Of a DNA stretch of 38,671 bases, positions 9,634 to 18,400 are shown piece by piece. The stretch covers positions 1-38,671 of the forward strand of contig JANQXM010000069.1 in the NCBI GenBank assembly GCA_030729385.1, given 5' to 3'. Below the pieces are notes generated by a model. That model ran no database searches. It was given only the letters and a program-made list of their open reading frames with translations, and had not been told where the DNA came from. The first letter of the stretch is position 1. The number at the start of each line of letters is the position of its first letter. The position numbers and the translations under genes are program-made. The DNA is from Opitutales bacterium. GTDB taxonomy: Bacteria > Verrucomicrobiota > Verrucomicrobiia > Opitutales > Coraliomargaritaceae.

Positions 9634-12372
9634 TTATTCCGAAGCAGCTGGATCAATAGAGCGATTTGCAGTGCCAGCAGGAGTCATAATAGTTGGATTC
9701 TGGAACAGTGAATTTGCATTCACGTTACGATAATTCTGACGAGCAGGTGAGCCACCTGGGCTGACCAAATTCGCAGTCACGAAGATCAAAAGGTTACGCT
9801 TTTGGCGTGTTTCACCCTCGGAACGGAAGAGGCGACCAAGACCTGGGATATCACCCAATACTGGAACCTTGTCGTTTACAGTCTTCACTTCATCGCGAGT
9901 CAAACCACCCATCACAACAGTCGCACCATCAAAGACGGTCACTTCTGTCGAGATTTCACGAGTCGAGAATACGGGCTGGTAGAAGCCTGCAGGCACAGTG
10001 ACTGTAATACCACCGGTAACGGCAACACTCGGACCACCATACTCAACAAATCCTTCAAACTCAGTCACACGCGGCTCGAGAATCAAGCTAATGGTATCGT
10101 CATTTTCAACATTCGGCGTTACCGACATCTCGACACCGATATTACGTGTTACGAAATCTTGAGGTGTGCCAGCTGTGATCGCAACTGCAGAACCTGCGGA
10201 GTCTCCGCTCGTGCTGCTGCCACCACCACTACGACCCACATCCGCTTCGATGTCGCCGAAGCTTTCAGGGTAACGCAACTCTTGTGCGACTGTAATAGTT
10301 GCACGTTTGCCGGAAAGCACTGTCACCTTCGGCGCACTCATCAAATCGCTACCCACTTTACGAGATAAAGCACGGATCGCGAGATCCACATCGTAGCCAT
10401 TGAGCGACCAGCCTGTTGCGGTGAATAAGCTCGTTGCAGAGGAAGCAAGATCAATAGCAGTTGAGATATCAGGAGCCGAATTATCAGCAACGACATCGCC
10501 ATTAATTGTAATCGCGGAATTATTTGAACTAATACCAAATGCATCGTTTAGGCTGCGGTTGTTGCCCGTGCTGCCAGATCTGGCATATTCACCAGTTGGA
10601 TTGCCGAAGCTGTCTGCAATGGGGAAGCCACCATCACTATATTGATTGAAGCTATCGCCAACACTCCAGTCAAAGCCGACCTCTTCGAGATCGTTCTGTG
10701 TGACTTCAAGGAACTTCGCTTCGATTTCAACTTGCTTCACTTCATTGTAGTTACGAAGGATGATACGCATGCGCTCCAAGTTACGACGAGTTTGTGTAAC
10801 GATCAGTTGCTCACCATCGAAAGCGAGGCTAGTGCCTGCGAGCTCGAAGTTAACGCCTGCACTCTGGAAGAACCCTTGAAGGGCCTCGACTTCGTCAGAA
10901 GCAGAAGGACCGCTGCCACCGCCACCAGATGAAGGCGGAGCAAATGGATCAACAGGGCCGGAAGAACCGCTGCCACCGCCATCGCGGAAACCAGTCAAAC
11001 GGATAACAGTTGCACGTGAAATCGGGAAGAACTCAGTAACTGTTGTTGAGCTACCGTCGATTGAGTCGCTGGGTGCAACAGTGACCGCGTCGTCGCCGAT
11101 ATCGTAATTGAAATTCACCTGTTGTGTAACGAATTGCAGGATGCGATCCAAGCTAAGGTTACGCAGGCTGATGTTTACACGTGGGTTCTTTTCATTCGGA
11201 TCGAAAAGTGGCACGATGTTCACACCGACTTTTTCGTCGTCATATTCGAGTGAAAGCTCGGAGAGTGTCTCGATAACACGAGTCAGTTCCATGCCGGAGA
11301 AGTTCACCTGAGGGATAACGATCGAGTTCATCTTTTGAGCGGTCGCGCTAACACCTGTTTTGTTGCCTGTTTGTTCGACAGAAACGTCGAAGACTTTAGG
11401 ACGCTCCCAGCTTTGATCCACCTCTGTGAGCATTTGCTGGCGAGTCTTGTAGAAGTTTTGCTTGTGCACCCCACCTAGGATCTCGGCGATCTTAGTTTGG
11501 AAAAGCTTGGCTTCGGGATTGTTGGCATCACGCGCTTCCACTTCACGGAATGTAGCGGACGCACCATCATAATCACCATTTAAGTATTGAGCACGGCCAC
11601 GAGTCAGTAGGTCGCGAATGATTTTACTTTGAGCAACATACTCTGGGCTAATCGCATTGATATCCAACTCATACGGATCGGAAATTTCCTTATTCAATTT
11701 GTTTTCCAAAGAGCGGGCTTTGGATTCGCTGCCTCCAGCGGCACGGTAAGTGTTAACAAGCTCTTCTGCGCCTTTCAGGTCGCCGGCATCAGCCTTTGCC
11801 TTCGCTTCGGAAAGAATCACATTGGACTTCGCATCATCAATAGCATCGAGTGTGCTTGCTGTGGAAGTGCTACGTGTGAGGCTTGAAGCAGCAGAGCTGA
11901 GCAAGCTGTTCGCATCTGAATAAGCACCTAATTTAACAAGCTTATCGGCTTCACCGAGTGCATTCTTAGCAGCAGCCAACTTTTCAGATTGAGAAGCGGC
12001 AGCGGCAGCGGCGAGTGCATCAGCACCGGTTTCGCCGGATGTTGCTTGCATTGCTTCTTCAGCGCTCACGTTTGGAGCTTGACCATAAACAGCAGCACCA
12101 CCGTTACGACGGTCCATTTCATTATTGATGGAAGCGAGCAAGCGCTGGACGTTTTCGTCATTAGGAGCAATCTTGATCAACTCCTCGGCTTTTGCCTTAG
12201 CAGTCTCGAGATTCCCGGAATCACGAGCACGCAGGGTTTCAGCCATCAGACGAATCTTCTCAGGCGTGCTTTGCGCGTCGACCGTATGAGGGGCGATAAA
12301 TGTAAATGATCCAAGCGCACCAGCCATAAGAATGGCGGAAATGCGCATGCGTGCTGCGAGGTATTTTTTCAT
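9634..12372 (-). CDS. Outer-membrane secretin of a type IV pilus-like system (Amuc_1098/PilQ type)
   Basis: Forms the outer-membrane gate of the trans-envelope complex encoded by the operon. The N-terminal signal peptide starts MKKYLAARMR and ends near the Ala-rich HTVDAQ. A TPR-like, Ala/Glu-rich helical region of about 300 residues follows. A secretin N0-like domain (about 358-435, with NISLRNLSLDRILQFVTQQV) comes next, then an N1-like domain interrupted by a Gly/Ser/Pro-rich linker (about 463-490). The secretin beta-domain (about 550-866) carries VEIEAKFLEV and the signature VPVLGDIPGLGRLF followed by LLIFVTANLV. About 912 residues, longer than many PilQ proteins because of the TPR-like front. 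I place the start at the ATG at 12372, since the longer frame would begin with TTG two codons earlier. It is the last gene of the operon, 40 bases after the Amuc_1099-like gene. Confidence 0.92.
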   Translation of the reverse strand: MKKYLAARMRISAILMAGALGSFTFIAPHTVDAQSTPEKIRLMAETLRARDSGNLETAKAKAEELIKIAPNDENVQRLLASINNEMDRRNGGAAVYGQAPNVSAEEAMQATSGETGADALAAAAAASQSEKLAAAKNALGEADKLVKLGAYSDANSLLSSAASSLTRSTSTASTLDAIDDAKSNVILSEAKAKADAGDLKGAEELVNTYRAAGGSESKARSLENKLNKEISDPYELDINAISPEYVAQSKIIRDLLTRGRAQYLNGDYDGASATFREVEARDANNPEAKLFQTKIAEILGGVHKQNFYKTRQQMLTEVDQSWERPKVFDVSVEQTGNKTGVSATAQKMNSIVIPQVNFSGMELTRVIETLSELSLEYDDEKVGVNIVPLFDPNEKNPRVNISLRNLSLDRILQFVTQQVNFNYDIGDDAVTVAPSDSIDGSSTTVTEFFPISRATVIRLTGFRDGGGSGSSGPVDPFAPPSSGGGGSGPSASDEVEALQGFFQSAGVNFELAGTSLAFDGEQLIVTQTRRNLERMRIILRNYNEVKQVEIEAKFLEVTQNDLEEVGFDWSVGDSFNQYSDGGFPIADSFGNPTGEYARSGSTGNNRSLNDAFGISSNNSAITINGDVVADNSAPDISTAIDLASSATSLFTATGWSLNGYDVDLAIRALSRKVGSDLMSAPKVTVLSGKRATITVAQELRYPESFGDIEADVGRSGGGSSTSGDSAGSAVAITAGTPQDFVTRNIGVEMSVTPNVENDDTISLILEPRVTEFEGFVEYGGPSVAVTGGITVTVPAGFYQPVFSTREISTEVTVFDGATVVMGGLTRDEVKTVNDKVPVLGDIPGLGRLFRSEGETRQKRNLLIFVTANLVSPGGSPARQNYRNVNANSLFQNPTIMTPAGTANRSIDPAASE

Positions 12373-12412
12373 AATCAATTTCGGGAGTCGTGTTGTTTGT
12401 TAAAAGTTAGAT

Positions 12413-13321
12413 CTAAAAATCAATGCTAAAGGAGCCATCATCAAATGAGGCTTCAACTGCTGGGGTTACGGGATTACTTATGGTTTTAGAGGCGGGTTTG
12501 CTAGTTAGGACGGAAAGCACTTTTGTCTCCGCATCACGTTCTTCATCCCCTTGTTTCTTCACTGTTACGGTTAATTCTTCAAGGTTTATTTGCTCTAGAG
12601 TATATTGACCCTGTGGTGTCTCAAAGGTCTGACCTTCCTTATTCAGTAAGATACGAACGGAACTGTCCTCTTTCGAAGCGATAGTAATGTCAATTGCTTC
12701 GACCAGCAGACGCTCGCCATGCTTCAGGGTGATTTCCTCATTCGTGCGTAGGTCTTGAATCTTAACAGTGGCTACTTTCTGGATATTTCCAGCGCCATCG
12801 CGAATGCGCTCCACATTAAAATCAATGACTTTAAACTCGGACTTTGCGACTTCTCGCCCGATACGAGTGCGGATACGCTGATCCAACTCTTCATCGAAGA
12901 GTAAAATCAACACTTTGGTCGGATCATCACGATCCTCCTCCACATAGCCTTCGATTTGGATGCGATATGGCTTGTTAGTCGTAAAATCAGCAAGATAGAC
13001 ACCGAATGGTGGTTTTGGTGGGCCTACAACCCAGCCAATAGGAGTCAATTCCCCGTTCTCTCCAATGAAAACTTTAGGCGGCGTGAAAACATCATAAGTC
13101 CACCCAGCGCCTCTTGATTGCTCAACGGGCATAGGCCATGCGGCCGTAACATCGGTGGAGGTAGGCACAGGAACGACCGAGTAGGCATCTCCCGTGGTCT
13201 CAACAGAGATCGTAGGCTTACCTGGTGGGACAGCACCGGATTTAACGACATATAATCCCACTCCCGCGAGGAGTGCCAATACGGCCAGTGCTAATACAAG
13301 CTTATCGTAAACTTTATTCAT
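12413..13321 (-). CDS. Pilus-like system inner-membrane protein, Amuc_1099 type (PilP position)
   Basis: A 302-residue protein with a short cytoplasmic start, one membrane helix at about residues 9-27 (LVLALAVLALLAGVGLYVV), and a periplasmic part of mixed beta structure. A Pro-rich segment (about 40-110) precedes two beta-rich stretches around IQIEGYVEE and ITLKHGERLLVEAIDI. I recognise it mainly by position: it sits between an Amuc_1100-like gene and the secretin, as in Akkermansia muciniphila, and where pilP sits in classical pilMNOPQ operons. PilP normally links the inner-membrane PilN/PilO pair to the secretin, so a linking role is inferred. The gene begins 6 bases after the upstream stop codon, so translational coupling is likely. 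Confidence 0.75.
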   Translation of the reverse strand: MNKVYDKLVLALAVLALLAGVGLYVVKSGAVPPGKPTISVETTGDAYSVVPVPTSTDVTAAWPMPVEQSRGAGWTYDVFTPPKVFIGENGELTPIGWVVGPPKPPFGVYLADFTTNKPYRIQIEGYVEEDRDDPTKVLILLFDEELDQRIRTRIGREVAKSEFKVIDFNVERIRDGAGNIQKVATVKIQDLRTNEEITLKHGERLLVEAIDITIASKEDSSVRILLNKEGQTFETPQGQYTLEQINLEELTVTVKKQGDEERDAETKVLSVLTSKPASKTISNPVTPAVEASFDDGSFSIDF

Positions 13322-13327
13322 GCGGGT

Positions 13328-14308
13328 TTAAGAAGGGTTATTCTCCGATTCGGAAGGGATGATAATTTCAATAAATTCGAGAACGACCGTAAAAGTCGAA
13401 ATATTCTCTGAGATAACAGGCTTTTGGTCTTCCTTGGGCTCCTCTGCTGAAGCTGGCGAAGTGCCACCAAAGCCGCCGAATAGGTCTTCGAGACCGCCAC
13501 CGCTTGGCTTTGCAGCAGCGACGGTTTCACTGCCTTGCGGACGATCCACTTCAATACTTCGAACGACAATAGGCAGATCGAATTGAGCAAGACTATTTAT
13601 GAATATACGAAGCGAGTCGGTGTAGCCTTGGAAGGTGATACTAAAGGCAAGCGTGTCGATGGCGCCAGGCACACGGGCAGAGATTGCTGGAGCGATCTTA
13701 AAGCCAGACTGGGCAGTGGCTTTAGCCTCTTTGCCGGTCTTCTTGACTTCAAGCAATTCACGCTCGACGGCTTTGATCGCAGTGGGATTAGCGGTGAACA
13801 ATTTATCAAGCAGGTAGACCAAAATTTGACGCTGCTTATCCATGGCCATGTTCGCCTTCTTATCCTGAATGGGCTCTCCCTTTTCTAAATAGAGGTCAAA
13901 ACCAAATCCAAAATTTGATTCCGTCAGAGGCGTAACCTCTCCCTCGGCATCAGTAAAGGTAGCCGCACGGCGCTGGTATTCAGAGATATATTGCTGAATC
14001 GATGACATAACGCGGACACCATCCCGCGAAACAGTCATCTGAGAGCCGCGTTGCAGATTCAAGCGAATCTTCTCCAGCTCGTCCACCAAGTCGGCGACAT
14101 TCTGTTCGGCTGCGGCAACGTTCTGAGCACTCGGCGCGGGCGAAGCCACAAGCAAATTCTTTAATTGAGCCTCAGCGCTATTAATTTTTTTCTGGGCTGA
14201 ATCGACCTTGCCAGCCTCAGCAAACGCGAGGTAAGCGCCCGCGGCAAATGCCAACAGACAGATCAAGATCAGCAGAGATAAGGCTAGATTTTTCTTAATA
14301 AAATCCAT
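13328..14308 (-). CDS. Amuc_1100-type pilus-like protein (PilO position)
   Basis: A 326-residue bitopic inner-membrane protein. One membrane helix lies at residues about 7-29 (NLALSLLILICLLAFAAGAY). A periplasmic coiled coil follows (about 33-90, with SAQKKINSAEAQLKNLL and AEQNVADLVDELEKI), then a two-part alpha/beta region. Length and layout match Amuc_1100 of Akkermansia (about 317 residues), which is encoded in the same gene order. TM, coiled coil and ferredoxin-like region is also the layout of PilO, and the gene occupies the pilO slot here. Residues about 275-300 are a Gly/Ser/Pro-rich linker (GGGLEDLFGGFGGTSPA). It starts 5 bases after the PilM-N gene. Structural role inferred; confidence in family is good but based on recall. 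Confidence 0.8.
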   Translation of the reverse strand: MDFIKKNLALSLLILICLLAFAAGAYLAFAEAGKVDSAQKKINSAEAQLKNLLVASPAPSAQNVAAAEQNVADLVDELEKIRLNLQRGSQMTVSRDGVRVMSSIQQYISEYQRRAATFTDAEGEVTPLTESNFGFGFDLYLEKGEPIQDKKANMAMDKQRQILVYLLDKLFTANPTAIKAVERELLEVKKTGKEAKATAQSGFKIAPAISARVPGAIDTLAFSITFQGYTDSLRIFINSLAQFDLPIVVRSIEVDRPQGSETVAAAKPSGGGLEDLFGGFGGTSPASAEEPKEDQKPVISENISTFTVVLEFIEIIIPSESENNPS

Positions 14309-14313
14309 GATTA

Positions 14314-15981
14314 TTATAGTGGCTTAGCAGGGTCGATGACCAAGTTAATGCTAAAAGGGAGAACAGGTAGACCTTCACGAAGTCTCGTCCAAGTGAGAGT
14401 GGGGCCTACTGAGGAAACAACAAATTCAGATTCCTCAAAGCTAGATTGAAGGCCATTAATACGACGGGTAAGCACTTCTTCGTCGATAGCTGTTCCGCCT
14501 TCTACTTGATCGCGCACGAGCATTTGCCCCATGACTACGACTTCATATGAAGGCTTACCATCTTTCGACACCGCGCGGATAACTTTCAAATCATCCAGCC
14601 AAACATCTTCAGCCGTCGTCAGACTCTCTTGGAGCTCAGCAAAAAACTGAATCCAATTCGTCTTCGAGTTGAGCAGCCCTTCGACACGCTTGATAGAATC
14701 GCCTAGAGCTTTCGCTTTTTCGGCATTTTCTTGAATCGCAAACTTACGCCCTTGAATCGGGGCCACTTCAGCTTGAGTCGCAAGAGCCACTTCCTCATAG
14801 CCAGCACTCACTTGCTTATAAGCAACATAGGCAGGCCAAGGAGCCAAGGCGAACAATATGGCCGCCGCATATAGAAACGGCTTTTTCGCGGAGAATGCCA
14901 TTTCGCTTTGAATATCATCAGGCAGCAAATTGACACCTGCGCTATCGGGAAGCGACTTGCGAACAGCCTCACCGATAATCTCACCGACTTGCAAGCGAAG
15001 CTCCTCCATCGGGATAGAGATGTCGGCATCCAAGGTGACACCTTGAAGTGGATCGAAGTATTCAACCTTAATTTTTTGAGATTCTGAAAGTTTTTCCGCA
15101 AGCCCGGTCAATAAGGCACCACGACCATTTAACAAAATGCGCTTCGGCGCATTGCCTTGCTTTTGTCGGCGATAATTGACGATCGAACGAGTAATTTCTT
15201 GGCTCATCCGGCGGATAAAAGAGTCCGCGCAAGTAGTCAGGAGCTTACCTCCAGAGTCATCATCCGAGTAGCTAGAGTCATCACCGAAGAACTTATGCTT
15301 CACCTCTTGCGCTTGGGCAAATGGCTTACCGATGCTATCGGCGATATTCTGCGTGAGCGTATTACCGCCAAGCGCAATATTCCGCACAAAGAACTCATCT
15401 CCGTTACAGAACAACAAGTTGGTAGAACGTGCACCAACATTAATCAGCAGCACATCCTCAGTCTGTCCGGGGTATGCGAACTGCAGTGCATTAAAATCAA
15501 GCACTGTAGCGGCACTAATTGCCTCAACCACTAATCCTGCAGATGCAACACTGCGGCAGATGTCATCAATCGTGTTCGACTTACAAGCGATGAAAAGAAC
15601 CTCGGTCTCAACACCATCGTCGCCGACCACCTGGCTATCCCAAACTACTTCGTGCAATGGATAAGGGATGTTCTGTTGCGCTTCAAAGGCTATCACCTGA
15701 GCACGTTTTGACTCATCCACATTGGCAATACGAATGGTCTTAGTCAGGACCTGATTGCCAGGAATAATAATAGTCGCCTTACCGGAAAGCTTATGAGTGC
15801 GAGCTAAAGTTTGAAGCGCATCACCAACGGCGCCGATCCAAGCATCGTCATTCGAGTAATCGTATTGAAGACGCTCGTAGACAAGCTTGTCGATTTGAAA
15901 GCCGTTACCCTGAGGGGACACATAGGCAGCGGTGACGCGACTCGCCCCGCAATTAATAATCAATCGTTTTGAATTACTCAT
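14314..15981 (-). CDS. PilM-PilN fusion protein (Amuc_1101 type)
   Basis: A 555-residue protein. Residues 1-345 are a PilM-type actin-like ATPase domain: the N-terminal strand IINCGASRVTAAYVS, EAQQNIPYPLHEVVW (typical of PilM), the second phosphate motif LLINVGARSTNLLF (179-191) and an adenosine-motif-like ILLNGRGALLTGL (282-294). A PilN-like part follows: NLLP at 351-354, a membrane helix at about 367-386, a helical stretch, and a periplasmic alpha/beta domain. In classical operons PilM is cytoplasmic and binds the N-terminal tail of a separate PilN containing NLLP; here both lie on one chain. The adenosine motif reads NGRG rather than the common SGGG, so nucleotide binding may differ. It is preceded by the Amuc_1102-like gene (45-base gap) and followed 5 bases later by the Amuc_1100-like gene. 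Confidence 0.88.
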   Translation of the reverse strand: MSNSKRLIINCGASRVTAAYVSPQGNGFQIDKLVYERLQYDYSNDDAWIGAVGDALQTLARTHKLSGKATIIIPGNQVLTKTIRIANVDESKRAQVIAFEAQQNIPYPLHEVVWDSQVVGDDGVETEVLFIACKSNTIDDICRSVASAGLVVEAISAATVLDFNALQFAYPGQTEDVLLINVGARSTNLLFCNGDEFFVRNIALGGNTLTQNIADSIGKPFAQAQEVKHKFFGDDSSYSDDDSGGKLLTTCADSFIRRMSQEITRSIVNYRRQKQGNAPKRILLNGRGALLTGLAEKLSESQKIKVEYFDPLQGVTLDADISIPMEELRLQVGEIIGEAVRKSLPDSAGVNLLPDDIQSEMAFSAKKPFLYAAAILFALAPWPAYVAYKQVSAGYEEVALATQAEVAPIQGRKFAIQENAEKAKALGDSIKRVEGLLNSKTNWIQFFAELQESLTTAEDVWLDDLKVIRAVSKDGKPSYEVVVMGQMLVRDQVEGGTAIDEEVLTRRINGLQSSFEESEFVVSSVGPTLTWTRLREGLPVLPFSINLVIDPAKPL

Positions 15982-16026
15982 GTATTCTGTTTCTTATAAA
16001 TAGTGTTGTCGTCAAGCAGCACCACA

Positions 16027-16611
16027 CTACTTACGGACATCGCGACGCAAGAACGTAGGCATGTCGCTGATGCGTCCAAGGTATTCTGCAGGACAAAAAT
16101 AGACAGGCATCAATAAGTGCTCGTTTTGACCCGCTGCGTTTGAAGTAAATGTAGTCAGCGCCGGAAGATTGGGGATATTCGGGCTAAACGCCTTCGAACC
16201 TTTACGTGGAGGCTGAAGCGCTCCCTTCACGGACACTTCCACATAGTAGTATTTCGGCTCTTGCGACTGAATCTGATCGCGCTCAACGATCAAGCCAGGG
16301 AGATAAAAATAAACGTTATAATTTTCGCCCTTCTCCATGATGACGATCTCTAACTCAGAGGAATAATAATCAAACGTTTCGGCATACTTGCTCTCATACG
16401 CGAGATACACTTTCACTTTAATTTCTTCAACGAATCGAGAATCGCGCGCATCCGGCAGTTTATTATCACCACAATTCAATTCGATCTCCATCTGGATCCA
16501 ATCATCGTCGGTCTTATTAAAATCGACTTTCTTTACCTCTACAGCCTCTTGGGCAAATGCAGTGATCGCGGAGACGATAAATATGAATATAGGGTATAAA
16601 GTTTTTTTCAT
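16027..16611 (-). CDS. Exported pilus-operon protein, Amuc_1102 type
   Basis: A 194-residue protein with a clear signal peptide (MKKTLYPIFIFIVSAITAFA, cleavage expected before QEAVEV). The mature protein is predicted beta-rich and has no other membrane segment. It contains VDFNKTDDDWIQMEIELNCG and a later YYVEVSVKGALQPP stretch; the end is basic (FLRRDVRK). As the first gene of the operon it corresponds in position to Amuc_1102. Its biochemical role is unknown; a periplasmic or surface accessory of the secretin machine is the simplest inference. A stem-loop lies in its leader at 16634-16650. Confidence 0.72.
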   Translation of the reverse strand: MKKTLYPIFIFIVSAITAFAQEAVEVKKVDFNKTDDDWIQMEIELNCGDNKLPDARDSRFVEEIKVKVYLAYESKYAETFDYYSSELEIVIMEKGENYNVYFYLPGLIVERDQIQSQEPKYYYVEVSVKGALQPPRKGSKAFSPNIPNLPALTTFTSNAAGQNEHLLMPVYFCPAEYLGRISDMPTFLRRDVRK

Positions 16612-16633
16612 AACAGTTTATGGGGAATGACTG

Positions 16634-16650
16634 GTATTCGTGCTGAATAC
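16634..16650. promoter_or_regulatory. Perfect inverted repeat in the leader of the pilus-like operon
   Basis: GTATTC-GTGCT-GAATAC: a 6-bp perfect inverted repeat with a 5-nt spacer, 23 bases upstream of the first operon start codon. It could be a dyad operator or a small leader hairpin. There is no T-tract, so it is not a terminator. A convincing -35/-10 pair for the operon was not found in 16651-16804. Confidence 0.3.
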
Positions 16651-16804
16651 GGGTATGAACCTTAGACAGTTACGTGCCTGCCAGACGTATAGCAAACCAT
16701 TTTTGCCCCAGTTTACCAATTTAACGGATATTTTTCGCCCTTAATAAATATTACCAGAAAAATTGAATTGCGATTCACTTCTTCCCGCAAAATTTTCACC
16801 CCCC

Positions 16805-17302
16805 ATGGCTTCTCCTTTACCCTACAAAATCAGCGCATTAGTCTTCGTGCAAAACACCGCTGGCGAACATCTGCTAATTCAGCGCCGCAAAGCACCGAAT
16901 AAAGGCTGCTGGAGCCCAATCGGCGGCAAGTTAGATATGAGCACGGGCGAATCTCCTTACGAGTGTGCACGCCGAGAAATTGCCGAGGAAATTGGGCTGA
17001 CCACGACCGACCAAGATCTACACTGCTTCGGCTATATCGCCGAAAAAAGTTATGAAGGTGCCGGACATTGGCTGATGTTTTTATTCGACTGCACCAAACG
17101 TATCGAAAAATTGCCCACCACCATCGACGAGGGACACTTCGCTTTTTATTCACGGACCGCAATCGACACCCTCGCGATTCCTGAAACAGACAAAAGCCTC
17201 GTCTGGCCTTATTACGACCAGTTCCACAAGGGCTTCATCGGGCTACGTGCCGACTGCGCCACGGACGGGCAACTGCAGATCATAGAAGAGCTCAAGCTCT
17301 AG
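16805..17302 (+). CDS. Nudix hydrolase (MutT-like)
   Basis: About 165 residues forming a single Nudix domain. Members hydrolyse nucleoside diphosphates linked to another moiety; the substrate cannot be read from the sequence. The Nudix box spans residues about 40-65: GGKLDMSTGES..., ending REIAEEIGL with the metal-binding glutamates E58, E61 and E62. The loop between GGK and the first Glu is two residues longer than the usual GGK-x-E-x-GE pattern. I use the ATG at 16805; a longer frame starts with TTG at 16763 but has no supporting site. It converges on recF with 9 bases between the stop codons and is divergent from the pilus-like operon. Confidence 0.88.
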   Translation: MASPLPYKISALVFVQNTAGEHLLIQRRKAPNKGCWSPIGGKLDMSTGESPYECARREIAEEIGLTTTDQDLHCFGYIAEKSYEGAGHWLMFLFDCTKRIEKLPTTIDEGHFAFYSRTAIDTLAIPETDKSLVWPYYDQFHKGFIGLRADCATDGQLQIIEELKL

Positions 17303-17311
17303 AACTCAAAA

Positions 17312-18385
17312 TCAACCCGCGGGCTTAAAGCTGCCCGCCTGCACCTCGACGACGGACCATGACTCCGCATCCTGCGGCAATTCCGTCCCAGTCGCGATGA
17401 TCTGATAGTCCGAAGGGCAGGCTTTCCAGAACCCTGCCTTTCGGTGCGGGTCCAGCTCGCCCAACACATCGTCCGCAAGAATGACAGGCTTCAATCCGAG
17501 GCGATCATGGAAAATACGCGCCTGAGCAATCCGCAAGGCCACGCACAGACCACGCTGTTGCCCGTCCGAGGCATACTCCCTCGCACCACCAATGGATAGA
17601 CACAAATTGAAATCATCACGATGCGGCCCTTTTTGAGTGGAGCCCATCATTTCGTCGCGACGACGATTCTCATGAAGCAACTGACAGTAAGACTCTACAT
17701 CTCCCAAAGGCACGCTGGGCTTAAAGTCGAGTTCCGGCCCCTCCTCTGCTTCAGCAATATCAGCATACACTTTGATCAAATGCTGGCGAAGCACCTCCAC
17801 CTCAGCAGCACGATGCTGCCCGACAAGCACGGCATATGGCGCTATTTCCGCCTCGAACGCAGATAGCTCTCCAGCCGAACCGCCTTTTTTCAATAAACGA
17901 TTACGCTCGGCGACGCCCCGATGATAGTTACGCAGTGCATCATAATAGACGGGATCGACAGCCGAAAGTGTGAGGTCAACAAAGCGGCGGCGCTCCGCGG
18001 GAGCACCTCGCAAGATCATCAAGTCGCCCGCGCTCAATGGCACCACAGGAAAGCGCCCAATAAAATCTCCCAAACGTGACACACGCTGACCATCGAGCTG
18101 CACCTTTCGCCCTGCGGAACCAGACTGCACCTCCAACTCCGTTCGCCCCAACGACTCATGCTCCACCGAGTAAACCGCCGCAAAGCTAGACTCACCCTGC
18201 CGAGTCAGCGCAGACATGCTTTGTGTTCGGAAAGAGCGCAGCGCCGTGACCAAGCCCAAAGCCTCTAATAAATTCGATTTCCCCTGCCCATTCGCACCAA
18301 CTAAAAAACTACGGTCCGCCTGCAAATCCAGCTCCGCAAAAGCAATATTACGGAAATTCTGCAGTCGAAGATAGTGGAAGCGCAT
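17312..18385 (-). CDS. recF: DNA replication and repair protein RecF
   Basis: RecF is an SMC-like ATPase that helps load RecA at single-strand gaps. It has 357 residues, the usual length. It opens with MRFHYLRLQNFRNI, the typical RecF start. The Walker A motif GANGQGKS is at 30-37, the RecF-typical GPHRDDF and the ABC signature SDGQQRG lie in the C-terminal half, and Walker B VILADDVLGELD is at about 300-311. The start is 15 bases after the cysteine desulfurase stop codon in the same direction, so the two are probably co-transcribed. It is not next to dnaA/dnaN here, the common location in many bacteria. Confidence 0.95.
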   Translation of the reverse strand: MRFHYLRLQNFRNIAFAELDLQADRSFLVGANGQGKSNLLEALGLVTALRSFRTQSMSALTRQGESSFAAVYSVEHESLGRTELEVQSGSAGRKVQLDGQRVSRLGDFIGRFPVVPLSAGDLMILRGAPAERRRFVDLTLSAVDPVYYDALRNYHRGVAERNRLLKKGGSAGELSAFEAEIAPYAVLVGQHRAAEVEVLRQHLIKVYADIAEAEEGPELDFKPSVPLGDVESYCQLLHENRRRDEMMGSTQKGPHRDDFNLCLSIGGAREYASDGQQRGLCVALRIAQARIFHDRLGLKPVILADDVLGELDPHRKAGFWKACPSDYQIIATGTELPQDAESWSVVEVQAGSFKPAG

Positions 18386-18400
18386 AATCGACTAGATCTG

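Noticed and set aside
9802-10368. Plus-strand open frame of 188 codons inside the secretin gene
   Set aside because: It lies fully antisense to a well-supported secretin domain, has no recognisable motifs and its composition mirrors the opposite strand.
16690-16715. Sigma54-like promoter (TGG...TTTGCT) on the minus strand before the pilus-like operon
   Set aside because: The GG and GC elements are 14 rather than 12 bases apart, so the spacing does not fit a -24/-12 promoter.
16763-16804. TTG-started extension of the Nudix protein
   Set aside because: No ribosome-binding site, and the added residues are not needed for the Nudix fold; the ATG at 16805 gives a normal-length protein.
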